From Hyphomonas atlantica corrig. (GTDB lineage: Bacteria; Pseudomonadota; Alphaproteobacteria; Caulobacterales; Hyphomonadaceae), in assembly GCF_000682715.1 (NCBI RefSeq), contig NZ_AWFH01000012.1, positions 248,001 through 312,000 on the forward strand: a stretch of DNA of 64,000 nt, written 5' to 3'. Position numbers and translations under genes: made by a program. The notes below the pieces were generated by a model, which was not told the origin of the DNA, searched no databases, and worked only from the letters and a program-made list of their open reading frames with translations. Of this stretch, positions 1 to 10,135 are shown one piece after another (position 1 is the stretch's first letter; the number at the start of each line of letters is the position of its first letter).

Positions 1-548
1 GGGAGAGCGGCGTGCACCGGGTGCAGCGCGTGCCCGCAACGGAGACGCAGGGGCGCATTCACACGTCCGCGGCGACCGTGGCCGTTCTGCCTGCACCGGA
101 AAATGTCGAAATCGACGTCAAGCCAGAAGACATCCGTATCGATACAATGCGGTCTTCGGGCGCTGGCGGGCAGCACGTAAACACGACGGACTCAGCGGTT
201 CGTATCACGCACCTTGCCACGGGCATCGTTGTGACCAGTTCGGAAAAGTCCCAGCACGTGAACCGCGAGAAGGCGATGGAACAGTTGAAAATTCGTCTTT
301 ACGAGAAAGAACGGTCTGAACGCGACGCCGAACGCGCCGAGGCGCGGGCCAGCCAGATTGGTTCAGGTGACCGCAGCCAGAAGGTGCGCACCTATAACTA
401 TCCGGAGAACCGCGTCACGGATCACCGGATCGGGTTGACGCTTTACTCGCTCGACAAGATCATCACGGGCGACAAGCTGAATGATGTGGTCGAAGCGCTG
501 ATCACGGAAGATCGTGCGCGCAAACTGGCGGCGATGGAGGCCAGCTGA
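1..548 (+). CDS. prfA: Peptide chain release factor 1, 3' part
   Basis: C-terminal half of RF1, which recognises UAA and UAG in the ribosomal A site and triggers peptide release; the gene begins upstream of the window. The reading frame is open from the left edge with the family motif [11 protein letters not shown]. The catalytic GGQ tripeptide is encoded at 165-173 (context [13 protein letters not shown]), and its glutamine is the residue methylated by PrmC, encoded next. The basic stretch after GGQ and the C-terminal region with SLDKI are typical of RF1 and RF2. RF1 rather than RF2 is inferred from the pairing with prmC and the overall motif wording, because the tripeptide anticodon region lies outside the window. 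Confidence 0.95.
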   Translation, partial: ESGVHRVQRVPATETQGRIHTSAATVAVLPAPENVEIDVKPEDIRIDTMRSSGAGGQHVNTTDSAVRITHLATGIVVTSSEKSQHVNREKAMEQLKIRLYEKERSERDAERAEARASQIGSGDRSQKVRTYNYPENRVTDHRIGLTLYSLDKIITGDKLNDVVEALITEDRARKLAAMEAS

Positions 549-558
549 TCTGCCTGAC

Positions 559-1410
559 ATGACATATGATCAATTGATGGCTGATGGCACTGCACGGTTG
601 AAGGGCGCTGGTATCGTCAACGCCCGGCTTGAAAGCCGTTGGCTGTTGGCTCATGTTTCAGGATGTCAGCATTCAGAGCTTATAAGTCGTGGGCCCGATC
701 AGGTTCCCGAACAGACCATTGCAGCATTTCTGGATCGACTTTCTCGCCGTGAGGGGCGCGAGCCGATGCAGCATATACTTGGCACGACCGAATTCTACGG
801 ACTCGAATTTCTCAGTGATGCGCGGGCACTGATCCCCCGCCCGGATAGCGAGATCGTGGTTGAGATGGCCTTGGAGCGTATCTCCAGGGAGCAGCCCGCT
901 TTCGTCGCAGACCTTGGCACGGGCAGCGGCTGCCTGCTCGCAGCCCTGCTGGCCAATCGTCCTTTGGCGAGGGGGGAAGGGGTAGAGGCCAGCGACGCGG
1001 CGGCGACGTTGGCTGGCGAAAACCTCACACGCCTTGGACTGGCCGATCGCAGCCTCGTTCATCGTGGCTCGTGGACGGGCTGGCAGAATTGGGCTGAGGC
1101 GGATCTGATCATTTCGAATCCGCCCTATATCGCCAGCGCCGAAATCAAAGGCTTGATGCCGGAGGTTCGCGAATACGATCCGATGTCGGCGCTCGATGGC
1201 GGAACGGACGGGCTCGATGCGTATCGGGAGATTATTGGCCTCGCGGCTCAAGGCATGAAGCAAGGCGCATGGTTGGTGTTCGAGATCGGATTCGACCAGA
1301 AAGAAGCGGTCAGCGCCCTGCTGGATCAGGCCGGATTTGACGAAATCACCTGCCGCAAAGACCTCGGCGGAAATGATCGCGCTATCGCGGCAAAACGGCC
1401 AATTGTGTAA
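559..1410 (+). CDS. prmC: Release factor glutamine methyltransferase
   Basis: PrmC (HemK) transfers a methyl group from S-adenosylmethionine to the glutamine of the GGQ motif in RF1 and RF2. The protein is 283 residues, the usual length. An SAM-binding motif (VADLGTGSGCLLAALL) lies near residues 115-130, and the substrate-glutamine motif NPPY at residues 187-190. The start is the ATG ten bases after the prfA stop; the frame is open upstream into prfA but the N-terminus then matches the family poorly. The prfA-prmC order is widely conserved and suggests co-transcription. Confidence 0.95.
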   Translation: MTYDQLMADGTARLKGAGIVNARLESRWLLAHVSGCQHSELISRGPDQVPEQTIAAFLDRLSRREGREPMQHILGTTEFYGLEFLSDARALIPRPDSEIVVEMALERISREQPAFVADLGTGSGCLLAALLANRPLARGEGVEASDAAATLAGENLTRLGLADRSLVHRGSWTGWQNWAEADLIISNPPYIASAEIKGLMPEVREYDPMSALDGGTDGLDAYREIIGLAAQGMKQGAWLVFEIGFDQKEAVSALLDQAGFDEITCRKDLGGNDRAIAAKRPIV

Positions 1411-1456
1411 TACTTACATTTCTTCTTGGCGGATTGGGAAAGTCACGCTAGAAGAT

Positions 1457-1508
1457 TCTCGTGAGACGGCGACCACACGAAGTGTAACAGCATGTCCCTC
1501 TCACGAGA
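1457..1508 (+). promoter_or_regulatory. Nested hairpin between prmC and the DUF4167 gene
   Basis: A perfect 10-bp inverted repeat (TCTCGTGAGA at 1457-1466, TCTCACGAGA at 1499-1508) encloses a smaller stem ACAC-GAA-GTGT. No T-run follows, so it does not look like a terminator. It lies 90 bases ahead of the DUF4167 start and could be a leader structure or a processing site; function is unknown. Confidence 0.4.
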
Positions 1509-1597
1509 CTCGCGCAAATCTAGGGCTGTGGCCGCTTATTTCAGATGGCCAATTGCGCTGGGAACTGCCTGCAAACTGAGCAGGCGCATGTAACGGG

Positions 1598-2266
1598 ATG
1601 ATCTTCATGAAACGCTCACGCGGGCGCAATCGTCGCTCAGGCGGCAATAACCAGAACAATCACAACAATCCGAATCGTCACTATGAAAGTGTTGGTCCGG
1701 ACGTGAAGATCCGTGGCTCTGCCCAGCAGGTTCTGGACAAGTATCAACAGTATGCGCGCGACGCCCAGACAAGTGGCGACCGCATCCTGTCAGAAGCCTA
1801 TTACCAGTTCGCAGAACACTATCAGCGCATTGTTGCGAAGCAGCAGGAAGCGAAAGAGCGCGCCCAGCAGCAGCGCCAGCAGAGCCGTGACAATCGCCGC
1901 GATGATCGCGACGACAATGACGACAACAATTCTGACAATGACGCCTCTCCAAAGCAGGAGGCCGAGGTCGAGTCCCGCAACAAGAGCCGGGATGAAGACA
2001 ATCAGGATGAGTCCAGGAATGAAAAGGCGGCATCGGACGAATCGTCTGCAGAGGACTCTTCGGAGGCATCGGACGACGACGCCAAGGCGAAGCCGCGCAC
2101 ACGCACACGCCGGAAGCCTTATGCCAAGAAGGACAAGGCCGATGATAGCGCGGATGGCGAAGCCGACGGCGTGCTGAAGACCGTCTCGCGCGGTCGGCGC
2201 AAATCGGCGCCGAAAGAAGATGATTCGGCGAAGTCGGAAGAGGCGTCGGCAGAGTCTGCTGAATAG
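1598..2266 (+). CDS. DUF4167 protein, basic N-terminus and acidic low-complexity tail
   Basis: Residues 1-85 form the DUF4167 region found across Alphaproteobacteria: an Arg/Asn-rich head (KRSRGRNRRSGG) followed by a helical segment with KYQQYARDAQTSGDRI and YYQFAEHYQRI. The rest, about residues 90-222, is highly charged low complexity (Asp, Glu, Lys, Arg, Ser) and probably disordered. The basic head suggests nucleic-acid or ribosome contact, which is inference. A second in-frame ATG at 1607 is an alternative start. Its place between prmC and clpB is a common alphaproteobacterial order. The biochemical role is not known to me. Confidence 0.85.
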   Translation: MIFMKRSRGRNRRSGGNNQNNHNNPNRHYESVGPDVKIRGSAQQVLDKYQQYARDAQTSGDRILSEAYYQFAEHYQRIVAKQQEAKERAQQQRQQSRDNRRDDRDDNDDNNSDNDASPKQEAEVESRNKSRDEDNQDESRNEKAASDESSAEDSSEASDDDAKAKPRTRTRRKPYAKKDKADDSADGEADGVLKTVSRGRRKSAPKEDDSAKSEEASAESAE

Positions 2267-2293
2267 TCCTGACTATCTGACCGTATTGAATTG

Positions 2294-2325
2294 CCCGGCC
2301 TGCGGATCGCACTGGCCGGGTTTTT
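2294..2325 (+). terminator. Rho-independent terminator after the DUF4167 gene
   Basis: A 7-bp GC stem (CCCGGCC / GGCCGGG) with a 13-base loop is followed directly by five T. It separates the DUF4167 gene from clpB, so clpB needs its own promoter. Confidence 0.85.
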
Positions 2326-2351
2326 CATGCGCGAATTCTGTATTCCGTGCG

Positions 2352-2380
2352 CTTGCAACGACCGTCACTGCATCCCACAT
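2352..2380 (+). promoter_or_regulatory. Possible heat-shock (RpoH) promoter of clpB
   Basis: CTTGCAA at 2352 and CCCACAT at 2374 resemble the -35 and -10 of RpoH promoters with an 18-base gap after CTTG. The -10 match is imperfect. Position 84 bases upstream of clpB, a classic heat-shock gene, supports it. Confidence 0.3.
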
Positions 2381-2463
2381 CAGGAAAGAACCGGATACCG
2401 GCTGCCGCTGAGCGGGGCCATCATCCATCAACTTCCATGATCTGCCTTTCAAAGGGGATATAG

Positions 2464-5085
2464 ATGAATATTGAGCAATACACAGAACGCGCCCGCGCAA
2501 TTATACAAGGCGCACAGACGGCCGCCCTCGCGAGCGGGCATCAGGTTTTGACGCCTGCGCACATCCTGAAAACAATGCTGGAGGATCGCGATCAATTGGC
2601 CGTGAACCTCATCCGTGCGGCCGGAGGCCGGCCGGAACTCGTAGCGCAGGGCATTGATACTGCGCTTGGAAAATTGCCCAAAGTGCAAGGCACAAATTCG
2701 GGATTGCGTCTGGAACAGGCTGGCGCGCAATTGTTTCAGAGTGCTGAAGCTGAGGCAAAACAGGCCGGTGACAGCTTCGTAACGGTAGAGCGCCTGTTGT
2801 TGGCTGTTTCAAAACTGAAAAATGATCCGGCAGCGGAGGTGCTGTCTCAGGCTGGCGTGACGCCGTCTGCTCTGGAAGGCGCGGTGGCACAATTGCGCCA
2901 AGGGCGTACAGCTGACAGCGAGAACGCGGAAGAGGGGTATGAAGCCCTCAAGAAATACGCGCGGGACCTGACGAAGGACGCCCGTGAAGGTAAGCTGGAT
3001 CCCGTTATTGGCCGGGACGAAGAAATCCGCCGCGCCATTCAGGTCCTGTCTCGTCGGTCTAAGAACAATCCGGTGCTGATCGGTGAGCCAGGCGTCGGCA
3101 AGACCGCAATTGCGGAAGGCCTGGCCCTGCGCATCGTGAATGGAGATGTGCCGGAAAGCCTAAAGGGCAAGCGCCTGCTCGCGCTCGACATGGGCGCGCT
3201 GATTGCTGGCGCAAAATTCCGGGGCGAGTTTGAGGAGCGCCTGAAAGCCGTGTTGAACGAAGTTCAGCAGGCGGAAGGGGGTGTCGTGCTGTTCATCGAT
3301 GAGATGCATACACTGGTCGGTGCCGGCAAATCAGACGGCGCGATGGATGCGTCGAATTTGCTGAAACCCGCGCTCGCGCGTGGCGAATTGCACTGTATCG
3401 GTGCGACCACGCTGGATGAGTACCGGAGGTATGTCGAAGGTGACGCCGCACTCGCCCGTCGCTTCATGGCAGTTTACGTCAATGAGCCAACGGTTGAAGA
3501 CACGATCTCGATCCTCCGTGGCCTGAAAGGCCGTTATGAGGCCCATCATGGCGTGCGCGTGTCCGACGCCGCCATTGTCTCTGCCGCAGGGCTCTCCAAT
3601 CGGTACATCACGGATCGCTTCCTGCCGGACAAGGCTATCGACCTGATGGACGAGGCAGCGTCCCGTCTGCGCATGCAGGTGGATTCAAAGCCGGAAGAGC
3701 TGGACGAGATCGACCGGCGTCTTTTGCAGCTGAAGATTGAGGCCGAAGCGCTCAAGAAGGAAAAGGATGCGGCATCTGTTGATCGCCTGAAAACACTGGA
3801 AGGTGAGATCGCAGACCTACAGACAAAATCCGACGAACTGACGACCACATGGTCCGCCGAGAAGAACAAGCTGAAAGGCGCAGCGTCTGCCAAGGAGCAG
3901 CTCGACCGCGCTTATGCCGATATGGCCGAAGCTCAGCGACAGGGCGATCTCGGCAGGGCGTCGGAACTGAAATTCTCGACTATTCCGCAATTGGAGAAGC
4001 AGATTGCCGAAGTCGAAGGCAGCGAAGAAGACAAGGGTGATGGTGGCCTTGTGTCCGAAGTCGTCCGCCCAGAGCATATTGCTGCCGTCGTCTCCAAATG
4101 GACCGGCATCCCGGTAGACAAGATGATGGAAGGCGAACGCGAAAAGCTGCTGAAGATGGAAGAGGAGCTGCGCAAGCGGGTCGTCGGCCAGGACGCGGCT
4201 CTGGAAGCAGTCTCCAATGCCGTCCGCCGTGCACGCGCCGGCTTGCAGGATCCGAACCGCCCAATCGGTTCTTTCCTGTTCGTCGGTCCGACCGGTGTGG
4301 GTAAAACAGAGCTGACCAAGGCGCTGGCCGAGTTCATGTTCGATGATGACACGGCGATCCTGCGGCTCGATATGTCGGAATTCTCCGAGAAGCATTCGGT
4401 AGCTCGCCTGATCGGCGCGCCTCCCGGCTATGTCGGCTATGATGAAGGCGGTGTGCTGACGGAATCCGTCCGGCGCCGTCCGTATCAGGTCATTCTGTTC
4501 GATGAAGTCGAGAAAGCCCATCCGGACCTGTTCAACACGCTGTTGCAGGTTCTGGATGATGGTCGCCTGACGGATGGCCAGGGCCGCACGGTCGACTTCA
4601 AGAACACGATCATCATCATGACGTCGAACCTCGGCGCAGATGCGCTGGCGAGCGGCGAAGAGGGCGACGTGTCCGATGCGGCCAAGGAGGCTGTCATGGG
4701 CGCGATCCGGATGCATTTCCGTCCGGAATTCATCAACCGGATCGATGAGATTGTCTTCTTTAAGCGGCTGGGCCGCGGCGAGATCGACCACATTGTCGAT
4801 ATCCAGATGGAACGTCTCGAAGGCCTGTTGAAGGACCGCAAGATGACACTGCAGCTCAGCCTCGACGCCCGCAACTGGCTGGCCGCACGCGGCTATGACC
4901 CGGTCTATGGTGCACGGCCCCTGAAACGGGTGATTCAGAAGGAACTTCAGGACCCGTTGGCACGTCTCCTTCTGGAAGGGCGCATACACGATGGGGAAAC
5001 CATCGAGATCGGCGTCGAAGGTGACCAATTGGCGATCAATGGCGTGCCCAACGACTTCGCCAAAGGCGCCGCAGCCCTGAACTAG
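2464..5085 (+). CDS. clpB: ATP-dependent disaggregase ClpB (Hsp100)
   Basis: ClpB pulls polypeptides out of aggregates together with DnaK/DnaJ/GrpE in the cytoplasm. At 873 residues it is full length. The N-domain spans residues 1-145. The first AAA+ module has Walker A GEPGVGKT at 207-214. The middle coiled coil that distinguishes ClpB from ClpA (around 410-530) is present. The second AAA+ module has Walker A GPTGVGKT at 608-615 and Walker [11 protein letters not shown], followed by the C-terminal sensor domain. A ribosome binding site AAAGGGGA lies just before the ATG. It is isolated by terminators on both sides, consistent with independent heat control. Confidence 0.98.
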   Translation: MNIEQYTERARAIIQGAQTAALASGHQVLTPAHILKTMLEDRDQLAVNLIRAAGGRPELVAQGIDTALGKLPKVQGTNSGLRLEQAGAQLFQSAEAEAKQAGDSFVTVERLLLAVSKLKNDPAAEVLSQAGVTPSALEGAVAQLRQGRTADSENAEEGYEALKKYARDLTKDAREGKLDPVIGRDEEIRRAIQVLSRRSKNNPVLIGEPGVGKTAIAEGLALRIVNGDVPESLKGKRLLALDMGALIAGAKFRGEFEERLKAVLNEVQQAEGGVVLFIDEMHTLVGAGKSDGAMDASNLLKPALARGELHCIGATTLDEYRRYVEGDAALARRFMAVYVNEPTVEDTISILRGLKGRYEAHHGVRVSDAAIVSAAGLSNRYITDRFLPDKAIDLMDEAASRLRMQVDSKPEELDEIDRRLLQLKIEAEALKKEKDAASVDRLKTLEGEIADLQTKSDELTTTWSAEKNKLKGAASAKEQLDRAYADMAEAQRQGDLGRASELKFSTIPQLEKQIAEVEGSEEDKGDGGLVSEVVRPEHIAAVVSKWTGIPVDKMMEGEREKLLKMEEELRKRVVGQDAALEAVSNAVRRARAGLQDPNRPIGSFLFVGPTGVGKTELTKALAEFMFDDDTAILRLDMSEFSEKHSVARLIGAPPGYVGYDEGGVLTESVRRRPYQVILFDEVEKAHPDLFNTLLQVLDDGRLTDGQGRTVDFKNTIIIMTSNLGADALASGEEGDVSDAAKEAVMGAIRMHFRPEFINRIDEIVFFKRLGRGEIDHIVDIQMERLEGLLKDRKMTLQLSLDARNWLAARGYDPVYGARPLKRVIQKELQDPLARLLLEGRIHDGETIEIGVEGDQLAINGVPNDFAKGAAALN

Positions 5086-5099
5086 ATGGCGCTAAACAG

Positions 5100-5136
5100 A
5101 AAGAGCCCCGGTCAAGCTATTGACCGGGGCTCTTTT
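5100..5136 (+). terminator. Bidirectional terminator between clpB and the M23 gene
   Basis: A perfect 16-bp stem (AAAGAGCCCCGGTCAA and its complement) around a 4-5 base loop is followed by TTTTCG. It sits between convergent genes and can serve both, the plus strand better. Confidence 0.9.
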
Positions 5137-5158
5137 CGTCTGAATGATCGTCCGTTGA

Positions 5159-6559
5159 CTAGGGCGAAGGCGGATTGGTTTCTGCGGTAGATGCCAGCAA
5201 TTGTGCGCCTTGTGCGGAGCGGATGGCGTCGATCTCGGCCTTGCGGAGCTCGAACTCGGCCAGCATCTCTGGCGTTTCGGCCAGCTTGCGCCCGGTCGGA
5301 AGCTTCAACGACATGGCGTTTACCGGCTTGCCCTTGATGTAGACCTCATAATGCAGGTGCGGACCGGTGGAGGCACCTGTCGAGCCGACATAGCCAATCA
5401 CATCGCCCTGCCGCACACGTTTGCCAGCGCGTACGCCGGGCCCATAGCGCGACATGTGCGCATAGGCGGTCTTGTAGTCATTGGCGTGCTTGATGCGAAC
5501 ATAGTGGCCATAGCCGCCATAGCGGCTGGCGCGTTCGATCGTGCCATTGCCGGCCGCATAGATGGGTGTGCCGGTCGGTGCCGCGAAATCTGTGCCTTTG
5601 TGCAGGCGGGTGTAGCCCGAGATCGGGTGACGGCGGTTGCCGAAAGAGGATGAAAGCCGCGCGCCATTGATGGGCGTCTTCATCAGGAATTTCGTCGCGC
5701 TCTCGCCCTTTTCGTCGAAATAGTCGCCGATGCCGTCATCGCTTGGCGTGAACCGGTAGAAGCCCCGCGTCAGGGCGCGACCATTCAGTTTGGCAAAGAC
5801 AAGTTCGCCATTCTTCACGGGCGTGCCGCGCTCGTCCACCATGGTTTCATAGACCATTTCGAAAGAGTCGCCGGGATGGATCTCGCGTTGGAAGTCGACA
5901 TCATAGGCAAACGCACTGGCGAAATCGACGACCTGCTGGTCGCCCGCGCCAAGTTTGCGGGCGGCGTCATAGATTGAAGTTTCGATCGGTGCAGCCACCC
6001 GGTGATAGGTCGGGCTCAACCGCGCCTTCAGCTCACTTGCGGTCCAGTCGCCGGTGGCTGTTCGCGTGATGAACAGGTTGCGCTCGGCGTCAGCCTTGAT
6101 GTTCAGCGCGGTCAGCTTGCCATTGGTGAGAAAGGCGTCTGCCTTCACGCCGGGGCGCAGACGGCGCGGATCCAGGAATTCCTTTTCGTAGATCGTGTGC
6201 AGGGCTGCGGCTGCGTCAGACGGCTCCGCACCGAGGCGCGTGACCAGTTCTGTCAGTGTTTCCCTGCGCTTCAGCGTGTCGCTTGTCTGCGTTGGCGCGC
6301 CGAGGACAGGCTCGAATTCGGTCGCCGACAGCAGTGTTGCAGCGAGCGGCGGCGGAACGGGCGATGCGTGCGCCGCGCTAATGCCGCCGGATTCACTGTC
6401 CGGGCCGATGGAAACGACTCCCAGAACTGCCGATACCGACCCCAGAAGGCCCAGCACGATCAGGCTTTTCACGCCGTGGGACACAGTGCGTGCTGTGTCG
6501 GCGTGTGTTGTCTCATTCTTGTTCACGTCATGCACCATGGCGCGATTTCCCTCACTCAC
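5159..6559 (-). CDS. M23-family peptidoglycan endopeptidase, membrane-anchored
   Basis: A LytM-type zinc metallopeptidase expected to cut peptide cross-links of the cell wall in the periplasm. The 466-residue protein has a short cytoplasmic N-terminus, one membrane span at about residues 31-51, a middle region of about 230 residues typical of long M23 proteins, and the C-terminal peptidase domain. Zinc ligands are H320 and D324 (HKGTD) and the HLH motif at 401-403. A shorter start at Met8 is possible. It is divergent from the ydbH operon, placing two envelope functions side by side. The exact subfamily (cell division, shape, or stalk) cannot be told from sequence alone. Confidence 0.92.
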   Translation of the reverse strand: MSEGNRAMVHDVNKNETTHADTARTVSHGVKSLIVLGLLGSVSAVLGVVSIGPDSESGGISAAHASPVPPPLAATLLSATEFEPVLGAPTQTSDTLKRRETLTELVTRLGAEPSDAAAALHTIYEKEFLDPRRLRPGVKADAFLTNGKLTALNIKADAERNLFITRTATGDWTASELKARLSPTYHRVAAPIETSIYDAARKLGAGDQQVVDFASAFAYDVDFQREIHPGDSFEMVYETMVDERGTPVKNGELVFAKLNGRALTRGFYRFTPSDDGIGDYFDEKGESATKFLMKTPINGARLSSSFGNRRHPISGYTRLHKGTDFAAPTGTPIYAAGNGTIERASRYGGYGHYVRIKHANDYKTAYAHMSRYGPGVRAGKRVRQGDVIGYVGSTGASTGPHLHYEVYIKGKPVNAMSLKLPTGRKLAETPEMLAEFELRKAEIDAIRSAQGAQLLASTAETNPPSP

Positions 6560-6660
6560 TTAGTGCCACCCAACACCGTTCGTCTCTATGGACTGTGACT
6601 GCAAGAAGGACCTTTTATACCGCTTACACGTTAAGAAACGACATTTTTGCTCAATTTGGC

Positions 6661-6705
6661 CTTCTTGCTTCTCTACAAATCCTAGTAGCCAATCAAAGCA
6701 AGAAG
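6661..6705 (+). promoter_or_regulatory. Leader hairpin just upstream of ydbH
   Basis: A perfect 10-bp inverted repeat (CTTCTTGCTT at 6661-6670, AAGCAAGAAG at 6696-6705) with a 25-base loop. It ends seven bases before the probable ribosome binding site GGAAG, so if transcribed it would form immediately 5' of the translation start. Confidence 0.45.
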
Positions 6706-6721
6706 CAAGCCGGAAGCCTCA

Positions 6722-9700
6722 GTGAATACGCCACATTACAAAGATTTAGAGGTCGATAGCTCGAAACCGGGCAAACAGCGCCTGAAATGGGGGCGTTGGT
6801 TGGCTCTGGCTGTTTTGACGCTGATCCTGCTGTTTGCGGCTCTGGTCTGGCTGGGTCGGAAGTACATCGCCCAGCAGGCACTCGCCCAATGGTGTCATGA
6901 ACAATCGCTGGAATGCCAGGCGACCTTTGAAAGTCTGGGGCCTGGTGGCGCGATGCTGACCGATGTGCGCATCCGTTCGGGTGGTGAGACGCCCTTTGCG
7001 GCGGATGAGGTGATTGCGGATCTCGAATGGAGCGGCTTTGTGCCGTCTCTTGGAGGCGTGTCCGTCGTCGCACCACAGCTTCGCGGAACGCTGGACGATC
7101 GCGGCCTGCGATTCTACGGGCTGGAAAGCGTCGGCGGGTCTGGCAGCGGTGGCGGCGGCGCGCTGCCGCCCGTGAAGGTCAGTGCGGGGCGCGTGTCGCT
7201 TGCCACAAGCGCGGGTGACATTGGTGCCTCTATTGATCTGGAAGGCGAGTTCCCGACATCCGGCACGCTTCAGATGCGGCTGGACCCGATATCGCTGTCG
7301 GGGCCTGAGGGGACGCTTGTGTGGTCTGAAGGGCGGGTGGACGTCGTCGCGCAGGATGGGCAACTGGAAGGGGACATCTTCCTTGATCTTCAGCAAGCTG
7401 AAATTCGCGGCGTGCAGGCCCGGGAAGTCCAGCTCGAAGCCATCCTGAACTCGCCGATCAGCGGAGAAGGGCAGACCCAATTCGTCTGGGACGGCACCAT
7501 TTCGAGCGCCAGCTGGACCGGCTATGAAGTGACCGATGCAGAGACGAACGGACAGGCTATTTTCGCGCAATTACCGTCGGCAGATCTGAACTCGGTTCTC
7601 GATGCCCTGATCCGATTGTCGGCTGAGGGAATGGTCGGAAAAGTTTCGGGCAGCGCGTTCGCGGGGCGCGATGTCGCTGCCGAGCTGGATTTGAATGGTG
7701 AAGCCGGCCGCGTCTCTGGTCCGTTCCTCGCAGTGGCGAACGCATTTGAGCTTCCCCAGGGCCGCGGAGATACCGCCACGGTTCGGGGGGAATTGCGGCG
7801 TACGGCAGATGCAGGCATCGGTATTGAGGCCGAGATCACGACCGCAGGCGTCGCGCTCAATTCCGGCACTTCCGGCCAGCTTACAGATTTGATCAACTTG
7901 CCAGACATCTTCTCGGCTCACGAAGCCAGCCTGAAAGACGCACTGCGCCGGGCAATGGTCGGGTTTGATGCGTCGCTCGCGGTTGATGCGCAGCGCGATG
8001 AAAGCGGCTGGAGCATGTCCGCGACCGGACCGGCCCAGGTGACCTCGAGAACTGGACTCGCGCTCGACATCGAGCCTGCCGAGACCGCCTGGTTCACTCA
8101 GCAAGGACAGTCGCGCTCCTTCGATGCCAAGCTCGCGATGCGCGGCGGCGGCTTTCCCAATGTTGAGACTACTCTGTCGCTGAGGACCACTGAGAATGGC
8201 CTCAACGAAATCCATGCGCGCGATGTAAAACTGGCTCCGTGGCGCGCTGGTGACCGTAGCTTGTCTGCGGACCTGTCCAGCTTTGACCTTTTGCGCTCGG
8301 GCGAAGGGGCGCTCACTCTCGAAGCGGAAGGCAAGATCGGGATCGCCGGAAATGTGTCTGGTTTCGATCTGGCCTCGACGCATGTGACGGGGCATCTCAT
8401 CGTGTCGTCCAGCGACGACGGATGGCGAATTGCGACGACAGAACGTTCCTGCCTGCAGCTGGACAGCGAGGGTGTTCGTTTCGGATCTGTGCAGCTTGGC
8501 GCATTCCAGACCCCAATTTGCCCGGAGGGCAACGAGTTCATCAAACCCGGCGAGGCCTTTGCCGGATCGACGACACTTGGCGACATTTCCATTCCCATTG
8601 CCTTCTCGTCGAATACTGGCAGCGTCAGTTTCACCAATGCGGAAATCGACTGGACCGGCGGCAAGACGGCCAGCGTCTCAGCCATTGCGGATGCGTTGTC
8701 CCTGTCCCTGAACATAGGCGAGCAATCGCTGACGATAGATGGGCAGACATTGCGGCTGGGCCTTGCGACACGCTCCAATGCGCCCCCCGCACTGTCTGCG
8801 CGACTGGGCGCGACAAAATTCGACGGATCGCTCATTCCTGCCGATGTCAGCTCCACGGATTTCCGCTTTGACGGAACAACAGGCGAGAGTGGAGTGAAAG
8901 GCGGCCTCAGCGCAGATGGCGTCATGATCCGGGATTATCGGGCAGATCCGCTCTATCAGCCATTGACGGCAGATCTGGATGCGACGCTGAATGGACCTGA
9001 TTTCTACATGACCGGTCCACTCAAACTTTCGTCCAATGGCATCACCGTGGCGGACACGCTTTTGCGGCTCGATATCGCCACGCTGACGGGCATGGCGGCG
9101 GTTAACAGCCGGGACCTGACCTTTGAGCCGGGCGGCCTTCAGCCCTGGCGTCTGTCAGACCGACTGCGCGGCGTGTTCACGGATGCTCGGGGTGATCTCG
9201 TTGCCTCTGCGCGGCTCGAGATCGAGGGCGGCAAGATCGGTGGAACGGCCGATGTGACTGTTTCGGAGTTTGGGTTCCAGACCACGCGGCTTGGGCGGGT
9301 GCAGGGCGTGAATGGACAGGTCACGTTCAGTGACGTCATCGCCCTCACCACTGAGCCGGGGCAGGTGATCTCGGTAGAGCGGCTGAACCCCGGTGTGCCG
9401 CTCGAGAGTGGCAAGATCACGTTCCAGTTGGTCAATGGAAATCAGTTCAACGTGGAATCCGCATCATTCCCGTTTGCGGGTGGCACATTGGCGCTGTCGC
9501 CACTGAATTGGTCCCTCGCGGGAGAGCAGCAGACTGTTGAGGTAACGGCAAACGGCATTGAATTGTCGAAACTGGTGGAGGTGTTGAAATTGCCAGACAC
9601 GCGCGCCACGGGCACCGTCTCCGGCAGCTTCCCCATTAACGTCGAGGGCACGGACATCTTCGTGCGTGATGCCCGCCTGAAGGCCGATGAGGAAGGCGGT

Positions 9701-10060
9701 TACATCTCCTATCAGGGCACCGCCGCTGACTCCGCCGGAGCGGCCGATCCGAATGCGAAGATGGCGTTTGAAGCGCTACAGGATTTTGATTTCACCGTGC
9801 TGGAGCTTGGGCTGGATGGAAACGTGCGCGACCGGATGACGATTTCCCTGATCCTGGAGGGCCAGAGCCGCAAGGGCATTGCTTATGGCAATGGCAATCA
9901 GGTGCTCAATGGTCAGCCCTTCCTGTTTGATATCACGGTCAATTCCGCACTGGGTGAGCTACTACGCAATGCGCAATACTATACCAGCCAGAAAAGCCTG
10001 ACTGACGAGGTCGTCAAACAGGTCACGGCGAAGCGGCTGGAGGAAGGCGAACGTGAATAG
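6722..10060 (+). CDS. ydbH: YdbH-family AsmA-like envelope lipid-transport protein
   Basis: A very long (1112-residue) inner-membrane-anchored periplasmic protein of the AsmA-like/YdbH family (C-terminal DctA-YdbH domain). One N-terminal membrane span (about residues 27-45) is followed by an extended beta-rich region with repeated short hydrophobic/polar strands, as expected for a bridge that shields lipid chains. In Escherichia coli YdbH acts redundantly with TamB and YhdP in moving phospholipids to the outer membrane. The start is GTG, with GGAAG upstream; no better ATG is in frame nearby. It is followed by ynbE and ydbL in the same order as in E. coli, which is strong support for the call. 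Confidence 0.88.
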   Translation: MNTPHYKDLEVDSSKPGKQRLKWGRWLALAVLTLILLFAALVWLGRKYIAQQALAQWCHEQSLECQATFESLGPGGAMLTDVRIRSGGETPFAADEVIADLEWSGFVPSLGGVSVVAPQLRGTLDDRGLRFYGLESVGGSGSGGGGALPPVKVSAGRVSLATSAGDIGASIDLEGEFPTSGTLQMRLDPISLSGPEGTLVWSEGRVDVVAQDGQLEGDIFLDLQQAEIRGVQAREVQLEAILNSPISGEGQTQFVWDGTISSASWTGYEVTDAETNGQAIFAQLPSADLNSVLDALIRLSAEGMVGKVSGSAFAGRDVAAELDLNGEAGRVSGPFLAVANAFELPQGRGDTATVRGELRRTADAGIGIEAEITTAGVALNSGTSGQLTDLINLPDIFSAHEASLKDALRRAMVGFDASLAVDAQRDESGWSMSATGPAQVTSRTGLALDIEPAETAWFTQQGQSRSFDAKLAMRGGGFPNVETTLSLRTTENGLNEIHARDVKLAPWRAGDRSLSADLSSFDLLRSGEGALTLEAEGKIGIAGNVSGFDLASTHVTGHLIVSSSDDGWRIATTERSCLQLDSEGVRFGSVQLGAFQTPICPEGNEFIKPGEAFAGSTTLGDISIPIAFSSNTGSVSFTNAEIDWTGGKTASVSAIADALSLSLNIGEQSLTIDGQTLRLGLATRSNAPPALSARLGATKFDGSLIPADVSSTDFRFDGTTGESGVKGGLSADGVMIRDYRADPLYQPLTADLDATLNGPDFYMTGPLKLSSNGITVADTLLRLDIATLTGMAAVNSRDLTFEPGGLQPWRLSDRLRGVFTDARGDLVASARLEIEGGKIGGTADVTVSEFGFQTTRLGRVQGVNGQVTFSDVIALTTEPGQVISVERLNPGVPLESGKITFQLVNGNQFNVESASFPFAGGTLALSPLNWSLAGEQQTVEVTANGIELSKLVEVLKLPDTRATGTVSGSFPINVEGTDIFVRDARLKADEEGGYISYQGTAADSAGAADPNAKMAFEALQDFDFTVLELGLDGNVRDRMTISLILEGQSRKGIAYGNGNQVLNGQPFLFDITVNSALGELLRNAQYYTSQKSLTDEVVKQVTAKRLEEGERE

Positions 10061-10135
10061 CGCACAACGGTCAACTTCATTGACGTTAAGGCGGCGTGTG
10101 GCATGGTCCGTCCGAACCTTGAGGAGCGAATCCTG

